NCBI GenBank assembly: GCA_013339895.1
Contig: JABACO010000018.1
Location: 1,049,453 to 1,113,452 of the forward strand
Length of the DNA stretch: 64,000 bases
DNA from: Ephydatia muelleri
Taxonomy: Eukaryota > Porifera > Demospongiae > Spongillida > Spongillidae
Reading direction: 5' to 3'
Below, piece after piece: positions 54,882-64,000 of this stretch. Position numbers and translations under genes: made by a program. The notes under the pieces were generated by a model. That model had not been told where the DNA came from, made no database searches, and saw only the letters and a program-made list of their open reading frames with translations. Numbering within the stretch: position 1 is the stretch's first letter; every line of letters starts with the position of its first letter.

Positions 54882-55495
54882 CATGATTGACCAAAACCTG
54901 TTCCTCTATTGTGGTGTATGCACATGTATGCATGTATCTGTATTATTTTATTATTATATTATTATACTTACGTAAGCATAATGTATAACGATAACATTAC
55001 GCGGATAATGCTTATGCGTAAATTAGAGACTAGCGTTGCACCAACTACGTTACTGTCGCGACTACCAGCTGGCGAGATGTGACTCCTAGTCTAGCGACTC
55101 GTTGTCCCAAAGGCTACAGATATGAGCCGAGAGCTGCCGCTACAAGTACAGTTCGCTAGGCTTACTTGAGGTGCAAGTTCGTGTCTGAATTACTTCATTC
55201 GCGTTAAACCTGCTAACCAAACAAAGCAACTCTCATTACTCGTTCTAACTTTAGTAATGATACCATAAGTATTAGAGTAGAGGGATTGGAAACGAGTCTA
55301 ATAGAGGGATTGAAACGAGCCTAATCAACACTAATAAACACCTCCACTCCGCGTTACAGCACTTTTAAGGTTTCTATTAGCTTCAAGATGAAAGGTGGCT
55401 GCTTTGTAGGATATAGTATCATTATTATTATTGTTTATAATTATTATACGTACATACACATACATTTTAAGTACAACTAAACTACTGATAGCAAG
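54882..55495. other. No gene seen
   Basis: AT-rich unique sequence with TAATAGAGGGATTG-type short repeats at 55275-55325. I found no convincing tRNA. Confidence 0.5.
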
Positions 55496-55990
55496 TTAGG
55501 AGGGTGGAAGCACCCTGGCCAGGATGGCTCTAGCAATGGACCGAAGCAGGACCACATTCAACCAGCCATAAATTTCAGCCACAACTACTGCCTTGGGGGA
55601 GGACTGGTGAACGGCTAGGAAGGATGCCAGCCTGGAGAAGGTATCATGTGCCTGCTTGCCCCAATTGCCATAAGTCTCCACTGCCAATGGGATGCAGGAC
55701 CAGCCCAACTCTTGGCACTTGGGTCCATTGGAGTGGAGCTTGCGGGTCTCTGCTGCCAGGGCTGCCGCACCAGCCTGGTAACATGATTCACCCAAGATAA
55801 CAGAGCAGAGTGGTGAGGTAATGGTCAGGTCTAGTGCCGCAGGTTTGCCTCTGTCCCAGCCAGCAATGAGGATGTCAGCAGGTCTGGTGTGGGCAAGGTC
55901 TCTGGTAAGGCCATGACCTCTCTCCACACTCACACTTAGGTGGGCACGACGACAAAGGTCAAATACCTCATCTCTTATTATTGAAATAAT
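55496..55990 (-). pseudogene. Retroelement-associated ORF, C-terminal part (copy 3)
   Basis: The best preserved copy: 160 open codons from DEVFDLCRRAHLSVSVERGH through TRPADILIAGWDRGKPAALD, LTITSPLCSVILGESC, ELGWSCIPLAVETYGNWGKQ and SPKAVVVAEIYGWLNVVLLR. The Cys/His knuckle found in copies 1 and 2 is missing; upstream the frame runs into a TAA/TTA microsatellite. P-A-D and D-x-T spacing (about 17 residues) fits a restriction-like nuclease core, by inference. Confidence 0.65.
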
Positions 55991-57115
55991 AATAATAATA
56001 ATGATTGCAAACTTTACATACACCGAACAGCACACCAACAAAATCAAAGTCACATTGAAATATACATCATTATTATTATTAAATAACAACATTACAGGGA
56101 ATACACAAAAGTAATCCTGTACAATCACTGACAACAAACATGCCATAAACACACTAAACCCTACCCACACACCAATTCACACTGTGAAGGCTACCTTCAA
56201 CCCATGTCCTCTGCATGCTGCAACCTTGACCGAGAGAGCAAGGCTCTAGCATTGCATCGAACTAAGGTGAGGTTAAGCCTCTGGTAAATGTTCGTGATGG
56301 CCTTTGATTTATTATTATTTATGGATACACATAATAAATATGCAAGTAATCTGACTACTCATGCTCGAATAGAGATACAGTCCTAGACAGATAGATCTGG
56401 CATTAGCTCTGATGAGAGCTACATATAAACTGAAGGTGGCTTTGGAAAGGGACCAGCCCATTCTCACTGCAAGGCGATTTGCTATCCAAGATGAACATCG
56501 CCTAGCCTTATGCTTATTAATTTATCAGTCTCAAGTGTGGTATGTGGATATTATTCAGTTAACATGGGCGACCGACCGGTTACCATTCCATCACTTTTGT
56601 AGATCCAATTACGGGAGCATATATGCAGACCATGGAGTGTCCGTGAGCACATTCTAAGGCTAAATAAGAGCACGGAACTTGATGTGACCTCTTCCCGAAG
56701 TATCCAATATATGTGGTGGAGATAGTATGGGAAGGCTACTCCATTTGCTATGTCATATATCCACGTACACACTTTGATTATGGACATGCATGCATTTACT
56801 TTTTTCTGCTGCCTTTTATTTTCTTCTCATGTCTAAATTACAATAATTCTCGTGTGTTAACGAATGTCACGTGATGCGTTTATTAGATATTAGCCATATA
56901 TTTCAACGCAAATGTTGCATTTCTATTGTGCGTACTGGAAATTTTATATTGTCCCTTTTCGTGGAAACGATCCCATATACTTTTCTCTTATGATTAGACA
57001 TTTTGACTTAAAGATAGGAAATCCAATTCTGGAATTTATTTTATTAGCTCTCTACAGTTCCAATGTCTACCGACACACATACCTGCCCTTTAGACAAGAG
57101 ATACGGCAGATTATA
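55991..57115. other. No gene seen; dispersed repeat at 56990-57085
   Basis: The segment TTATTAGCTCTCTACAGTT at 57041 recurs near 34377, marking a dispersed repeat that ends next to a CA microsatellite here. Confidence 0.5.
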
Positions 57116-57119
57116 ATAC

Positions 57120-57380
<261 letters not shown>

Positions 57381-59299
57381 CTCTATTGCCTGGGTGTAAT
57401 CTGTACCAATAGGAAGGATCAGCTCTTTAGCTTACGCTGATGTGATACCATTCGTATGGGTTTCTCCTACAAGCATATGCCTCCTGTTCTGCAAGGCTAT
57501 GATATCTGAAGCCTTGGCAGCTGTCATCACTTCATTAGGGGAGAAAGGTCTGCAAGAATGGGTTAACTATCTGTAGCTACTGGTCAGTTGTGATGTTTGT
57601 AGGCATGTGAGTGTGTGTGTGGGGGGGGGGGGGGGGAGGCAGTTAGGCAACCTGAGCAACTATTAGACTATGAAACTCACACAACCATTTGAGAGCGTTG
57701 TACAGGTAATCTGCTTGTACTTCAGTTAAAAACAAGTGCACTTATCCTGATCTAGATTTGGTGGACATGTGAACATACCATGTCTGCTGACCAATTAGTG
57801 TGCAGCTGGAATTTAGGCTAAGCCTTAACTCTTTCTTGGGCAACAGAACAATATGCTTCTCAGCTGCTATAAAGAAGCCACTTTTTATCTAACCATTATG
57901 TTTGTGGAGTCAACAACACATTGTTCAGAGGAAAAGTTACTGCCTCGAAATGATACTAACTTAAGTTAGTGTGTTGGCAAAATAAGCATTTCGGGAAAGC
58001 GTTCTTTGTAAACAACTTCTGCGAATTTGACGAGCACAAATAAACTTTTCCATGTTGTTGACTTCAAAAACGTTAATGGTTAGATCAAATGTGGCTTCAT
58101 TATAGCAGTTGCGGCGCAATATTGCGCTGTTTGCTCATGAAAGAGTTAAAACTACTGTACTGAGCCAGAATATGGAGCCCTAAGTTGTGGTCAACACAGA
58201 GGGACCTGGTGGGGTTACAATGGTCCCACATTGGTCCCACATATAGAACCCCCCCCCTCCCCATCCCCGAGGATATTGTCCACGTAGGATCTTGTTGTGT
58301 TAAGAACTGAACTGAAAAGCACAGCGTCACCAACACATGACTAATCATGAGCTGACATGTAGAGTTCCCTAGGTCAGGCAAGCATAGATGGACCTTATGG
58401 GTTTTTAGACATTTGTGAATGCACAATTTAATGCCCTGGATTACTGAGCACATGCACCCTAAGAGACTATACTGTACTGTTCAACTTGCATCGTGTTGCA
58501 TCATGGAGGGAGGGTGGGAAGTTGAGGGGATGAGGAATGTTAGTGGTCATTCAACAATTTTTGTGCAACAGACTTCAAACATTGTCACACTTGACCACTA
58601 ATAATATCCTCCTATTCTACACACAAATCTTGGCCTGAATAGAGGCCAATTGTGTCTTGTGTGTGCAGATGCGCACACACGTCTCTTGTTGCCATTGAGA
58701 ACCACCCATTAACAATGTACATGTTAAAGTGCATTGTCCACATATGTACCTTTCATTTACCCTCTCCTTCCCTCCCCTCAATAGGTTTTTACCTTACCCT
58801 GGAATCGCCTAATGTGACTTCTTACCTGTCGAAAAAGGGAAATTCCTGTGGATGGTACAGCTGTGATATGCTCATCTTAGAACAGTGCATCAAGACTATT
58901 GCATAACTTGTCTACAGTCTTGTGCATGGTTGACCTAATATGTTGGCTAAAGCAAGTTTGTTTAAAAATAGATATCTCAGCACACACACAAACGTCATTC
59001 TGATAGTGGAACTAGTCATTGCTACTTGATAGCCAGATGTTTAGTGGTCATCTAAACTACTCAAGCACAGAGCCTCATAAAGAAATAATCTCCCTAGCCG
59101 ATCAGAAACAATTAAAAAAAAAACCATGTGAACACTGAATATACACTGCACGACTGGAATTCTTACAAGACATTACAATTAGTATAACCCATCTTCCTAC
59201 AGTAGATTTCCTTTCCGTAGAGGGACTGTTGGTGTTTGTAGACATTTTCCCATACACCTCCCATTCCATTCGTTTATAACGGTATTCAATTATTCAAGA
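57381..59299. other. No gene seen; G-run at 57621-57636
   Basis: Unique sequence without supported exons. The MATE-B/D duplicated block begins near 59300. Confidence 0.5.
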
Positions 59300-60227
59300 C
59301 CAGGACATGCAGAAATGTTTAATAATCACAGTACAAAAAAAAACAAAAAAGTTTTTTTTAATAAAAAATTTAAAAACCCATGGAGTTATCATAGCTAAGA
59401 TACTTGATAATATGTGCATAGATTTCAGATTTGGGGACATGCGTGGCAATCCTCGTACAGAGGATGTATATAGATGGAATAGATTTCAACTCTTATGACA
59501 TGAAGTCAAGAGCAGCAAAATTGTGGGAACCGACAGAAAGGATCTATAAATCTTAAGAAAATCATGATAATGCTTACCATGTCCTATATTTTATAGAATT
59601 AATGTGGCAAATCCTAAATTGCATAAAATTGAAGCAGAACAATAACTGTGTTGAGGTTTTCCTACTTGTATATGGAATCTCCTATACTGTTTCGTGACCG
59701 CACGTAGACCTTAGTAACTGTATCATAGCAGCTATCATAGAGCAAGGGCTGATTACCGCTGATAGAACAACTTAGTAAATATTTATACGACCTCAAACAC
59801 ATGTCCTCTTTTTTCAATCTGGATGTAACGGACAAAAGTTCAAATAATGAAACACCCAATTTCCAATTTGCGTGTTCACGAGCGAAGAAATGATTTTTCA
59901 AATTTGTCTGTTCGATTTGCTGTTAAAAGTTTCTCACCCTGAATTAGCCGAAGTATTTGTTCAGAATGGTTTCAAGGCTCAATGACATCAAGTGTGTCTA
60001 GATCAGAGCCAATGCTCGGGCAATACTGATGAGAAGATGGCGGAGATTGTATAGCTGGGTAATTGTATTTCAAATCAACACACTTTTATTTCCATCTATG
60101 TTTAAGTCAGTTTCTTTTATATGTATGTCTCGTAAACATAGCATTTGTATTTTAATTTTAGAAGTTTTTCTGCCTCAAAATTGAAACATAATTCCGACAT
60201 CAGCCTCATTCATTGGTTAATTTGCAC

Positions 60228-60301
<74 letters not shown>

Positions 60302-60539
60302 CACACACACACAAACCTGAAGACGACAGTTATTACACGGGAATTACTGTTATCCGTATCATCATTCTTTAACGAAAGCCATATCAAGACCGGAAATTCG
60401 TATCCATAAAGATAGCATAGCAGCCTGAGCTGCGGTAATAACGCACACCGTTTCGAGACCTGTCAGATGAACGGCGACGGCCATGGTTTAGAATCTCAGC
60501 GGATTCTGGACACAGATTGGACAGCGGGGAAAGACAAAG
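59300..60539 (+). repeat. Segmental duplication: upstream region and exon 1 of MATE-D (partner 27040-28797)
   Basis: Same order of landmarks as upstream of MATE-B but without the 632-bp CACTA-like insertion, and with a CA microsatellite (60232-60312) where B has none. Confidence 0.85.
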
Positions 60540-60839
60540 GTTAGTCACTTATTTTTATTCGTATTACGCGGTTAGATCTTACCGTACTGCTCACTGTTTT
60601 TTGTGATTACTAGCAATCCCAATTATGAACACTAAATTTGTATATCAATCTCCAACCCTTATATCAGTAAAGATTCATGCATGTATTATATCCAGGAGTT
60701 GTTTGATTGTGGAATGAAAAATCCTTCCAAACAACGTCGCCATGCAGCCCAGCACACTTACATGTCTACAGAAAGCGCCGGTCGCCACCAACTAGACATT
60801 ACCCATATCAGGTTACGGTGTGGCCCAATGGGGCCAAAC

Positions 60840-60941
60840 TAGTCTCGTACCCAGACCCAACTGACGTAAGCATTATCACAATGTATAATGGTATACATTA
60901 TACTGTAATGCTTACGTCAGTTGGGTCTGGGTAGGAGACTA
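60840..60941. mobile_element. Hairpin MITE in MATE-D intron 1
   Basis: TAGTCTCGTACCCAGACCC at 60840 pairs with GGGTCTGGGTAGGAGACTA ending 60941; the centre is AT-rich. B lacks it at the matching site (near 29140). Confidence 0.85.
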
Positions 60942-62208
60942 AGCTGTTAATAATCTATCATATTATTTTTACAATGCTAAAACCAATACCCAATATGCTA
61001 ACGAAAAACTACATGTATCCTCAAACGCGAGTGATCATCAAAAACAATTACTGGTGCAACAATTTACAACCCTTACAAGCGCTATGGCACTGGTCATTAT
61101 TGACTCTCTTCATTTATGGCACAAAGAGATATACTATAGATTCATATTGCAGGTCTATGGGAAGAAGGGGGATAAAGTGTCAGTTAGTTAATACATTTGT
61201 TGTGCCTTCACCCTAACCAGCTACCCTCTGATATCATTTCTACATAGCTTTAACAAATGATAGTACCTGCCCCGTGCCAAGCAGTGATAGAGGGCACAGA
61301 TGGAAGAAGGCACTGGATGGATGGGTGAAGGACCCTTGAAGGGATGGGTGAAGCAAGAGCTCGCTGCTCTTCTCAAACTTGTCTTCCCAATTGTTAGTTA
61401 ATTAGCAGAGGGAAAACACCATTAATTTATATGTTTTCCATTTCCCTCTCAACACCTCTCCTCCTAACATGTGGCATACCAAACTCCTTTTCCATTCTCC
61501 TTCCCCCTCCTCTCCTCTCATCACCATCTTATCCTCTTCCCTTCTCCTTCCTCCTCTCACATCCTTCCTCCTCCCCCTTTCCTCCCTCTCTTCCTCCTTG
61601 CTCCCCTCCCCTCCTCCTCTTTGTCCTCTTCCTCCCTCTCCCTCCCTCTTGCAGCCTCCCCTTTCTTTCCTCTCCTCTCCCTTATACTCTTCCCCTCCCA
61701 CCCTCCACACTCCCACACACACAGTACCCTCACCCTCTTCCTCACTCAATCAATCTTCTTAGAGTCTCTCATCTTTGTGGGCCACATCACTGGGAAGGCA
61801 CTGGAGATTGATGCAGCAGGTTAGCACACATGCCGTTGCAGCTAGGTCACCTTCACACACCCTCATCTTCCTCCTCCCCCTCAAAGGGTTGGCCATTGCG
61901 GTGAGTTTGGGGTCGTGCCCTTTGACCTGACAACTGCACTGATGCCACCTTACCTCTGTGTCCAGGTCATCAATATGACGGGTTTCTCTGTCATCCATGG
62001 AATGGGCACTGCAGTGGACACTCTCTGCTCCCAAGTGAGGCCACACCCACTGGGTGTGTGTCCATCCTGTGGGTCACATGTGGTGATCAGGTGACCTTTT
62101 TCTTTTATTTTGCCAGGCATTGGGTCACCAGGCGTACAAGAGGGTTGGAATAGTCTTACAACAAGGTTGGGATGCATGAAACACACACCAGCTACATGAT
62201 CAGATATT

Positions 62209-62246
<38 letters not shown>

Positions 62247-62305
62247 ACACCCCACACCATATGCACACACACACACACATACACACACATACACACATAC
62301 ACAAC

Positions 62306-62344
<39 letters not shown>

Positions 62345-62989
62345 ACCTAGCTATCTTTATCCTTGGACTCAGTGTATTTCCTGTGCTGGCAATGTGGCTG
62401 AACATGGAGACTCTCCTAACCCTCCTCAATCAAGATCCCTGTGTAGTGAGGTTGGTTTGATACAGTCTCCATTGCCATGACAACACCCCCTGATTTACAA
62501 CAGGTTGACTGCCCAGTATGTAAAGGATATTTTGCACAGCACTGCCTGTAAGTGAGAGGTCTGGGCAGAGCAGCCATTTATATCACTCCTTCCCTCTCCC
62601 CTCTCCCTCCTTCCATCCTTCCTCTCCATTTCCTTCATTTTGTTTCCCACTCTCGTTATGTAACCCTTCTATGTGTATGTGTGTGTATATGTGTGTGTGT
62701 ATGTGTGTGTGTATTAGTTTATCATTTTGCTAGTTGTGGTGTCAAAGTACTTGCAGGCTCAGGTGAGGTCATTGTGTGCTGTTTGCCCTTTTGTTGGGGG
62801 TCACACACACACACACACACACATTCCTCACCTCCACAGAGTATCTTATGGTGTTCATTGCAGCTGGCTTTGTCACAAACATGTTGAACATCACCCTGCA
62901 TGCTATCTTCTTGTATGGCTTTGACCTTGGATTTGAGTGAGTTTTGGTGCTTTTGTTTATAGTACTGCACATTTATGTAGTCCACTATC

Positions 62990-63320
62990 CTTCCTCCCCC
63001 TCCCTCCCTCCCCCTCCCTCCCTCCCTCCCTCCCTCCCTCCCTCCCTCCTCCCTCCCTCCCTCCCCTCCCTCCCTCCCTCCCTCCCTCCCTCCCTCCCTC
63101 CCTCCCTCCCTCCCTCCCTCCTCCTCCCTCCCTTCCCTCCCTCCCTCCCTCCCTCCCTCCCTCTCCCTCCTCCCTCCCTCCCTCCTCCCTCCCTTCCCTC
63201 CCTCCCTCCCCTCCCTCCCTCCCGTCCCTCCCTCCCTCCCTCCCCTCCCTCCCTCCCTCCTCCCTGCCCTCCTCCCTCCCTCCCTCCATCCCTCCCCCTC
63301 CCCTCCTCTCCCTCCCTCCA
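62990..63320. repeat. (CCCT)n tract before MATE-D exon 11 acceptor
   Basis: About 325 bp of CCCT with scattered CCT units, the longest of the four orthologous tracts. Confidence 0.95.
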
Positions 63321-64000
63321 GGGGTTGCAGTGTATGCCCATGACTCTAAGTCAGAGTGCAGCTCCCCTGTTCCTGTTGGCCGCCATGTGGGCCTGGGGAC
63401 TCCACAAGCAACGTGGGGAGGGTGGAGTTGGGAGAGTCTGGTGGACTGGTGGACCTTCACCAAACTGGCCATCCCTGGCCTTGTTCATGTTGGGCTTCGA
63501 GTGGTGGAGCTACGAGGTTGGAAATCATTGTGGGGGGCATGATAGGAAAGAAAGAGCTGGCTGTGTACTCCATTGTCCTCAATGTTGTAACATTTCTGTT
63601 CATGGTAAGTTTTTCTCTTGTATAGAAATGTCCCTTGTTTTGTTTCATACCACACAAACAAAACACCAATTCCTTCCTCCCTGGGGGTCACCTCTGCTGC
63701 AGAATGCATTGTCCATTAGCTTTGCGAACCAGTATACAGTGTTGGGAATGAGCTGGGTGCAGGCCAATACACAGCATGCTAAGAGAGTGTTCTACATCTC
63801 TCTCGTGCTTACAGGTGAGACATGTATTAATCTGTGGCATTAGTATAATTCACAGTCCTGAGCTGTGAATTATGCTAATTTTAATGCCATTATTTGTGAT
63901 ATAGTGTGTGAAGGATTGGTACTTGCTGTTGGCCTTCAGGGACTCAAGTATCAGCTTGGTGGCATGTTCACTTATGATGAGTGAGTGGTGTGTGTGTGTG

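Larger units (their letters stand above)
60467..63980 (+). pseudogene. MATE-family copy D, partial at window end, many one-base indels
   Basis: Exons 1-13 of the B pattern: 60467-60539, 61248-61392, 61725-61819, 61887-61900, 61966-62034, 62117-62165, 62351-62450, 62504-62547, 62718-62762, 62840-62936, 63322-63604, 63703-63814, 63905-63980; the rest lies beyond 64000. Splice sites are kept, and the sequence is otherwise close to B. Lengths differ from B by one to three bases in six exons: exon 2 (-1, creates TGA in GACCCTTGA), 3 (+1), 8 (+1), 10 (-1), 11 (+3 net) and 12 (+3 net). The indels fall mainly in short homopolymers. Introns show the same kind (GTTGGGGGTCAC against GTTGGGGTCAC). Either a young pseudogene or a stretch of poorly polished assembly; the sequence alone cannot separate these. 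Confidence 0.82.

Overview
The window is eukaryotic nuclear DNA from an animal. The genes are split into many short exons with GT-AG introns, and the families present are animal ones (SLC6-type and SLC47/MATE-type transporters). Simple repeats are abundant. The transposon set (CACTA/EnSpm with a tnp2-type transposase, Ty3/Gypsy, Penelope-like, hAT, and non-LTR tails with an H/C-rich segment) resembles what I know from sponge and cnidarian genomes. A non-bilaterian host, perhaps a sponge, is an inference; the sequence does not prove it. There is one 1,000-N assembly gap (24236-25235).

Layout, left to right. 1-2.4 kb: the 5' exons of an SLC6 sodium-coupled transporter on the minus strand. 2.7-3.6 kb: a decayed retroelement-associated ORF. 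3.9-11.8 kb: an inverted duplication of a protein-kinase-like pseudogene, whose right arm was broken by a Penelope-like fragment, a fold-back MITE and a hAT fragment. 12.3-14.1 kb: two compact convergent genes, a single-exon secreted/membrane protein that looks like a catalytically dead class-C beta-lactamase fold, and a small uncharacterised minus-strand gene that shares a promoter region with the next gene. 14.6-22.3 kb: MATE transporter gene A (17 exons). 23-28 kb: MITEs, decayed retroelement pieces and the gap. 28.7-33.5 kb: MATE gene B (18 exons, fully open). 37.8-41.6 kb: MATE copy C, a clear pseudogene. 60.5-64 kb: MATE copy D, complete in exon order up to the window edge but full of one-base indels.

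Between C and D (43.0-54.9 kb) lies a three-layer nest. A Ty3/Gypsy element with an open 1,591-codon Gag-Pol frame sits inside an 11 kb CACTA/EnSpm-like element, which itself sits inside an older retroelement-type ORF. Both insertions can be proved from the sequence. Removing the CACTA element and one copy of its CAC target duplication restores the outer reading frame. The Gypsy target site survives empty in a 411-bp tandem duplicate next door. The CACTA element carries two divergently transcribed genes 48 bp apart: the tnp2-type transposase (frameshifted) and an intact five-exon coiled-coil protein of 244 residues that I do not recognise. That second protein, together with the AAATC-rich subterminal regions, could be an animal counterpart of the plant TNPA/TNPD arrangement. 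I consider it the most interesting system in the window.

The MATE cluster shows tandem birth and death. A is an older paralogue. B, C and D are recent copies that keep the same exon phases, including a 14-nt microexon, and the same microsatellites at the same intron positions. Copy C begins inside a hairpin MITE that D also carries and B lacks, so C appears to derive from a D-like parent.
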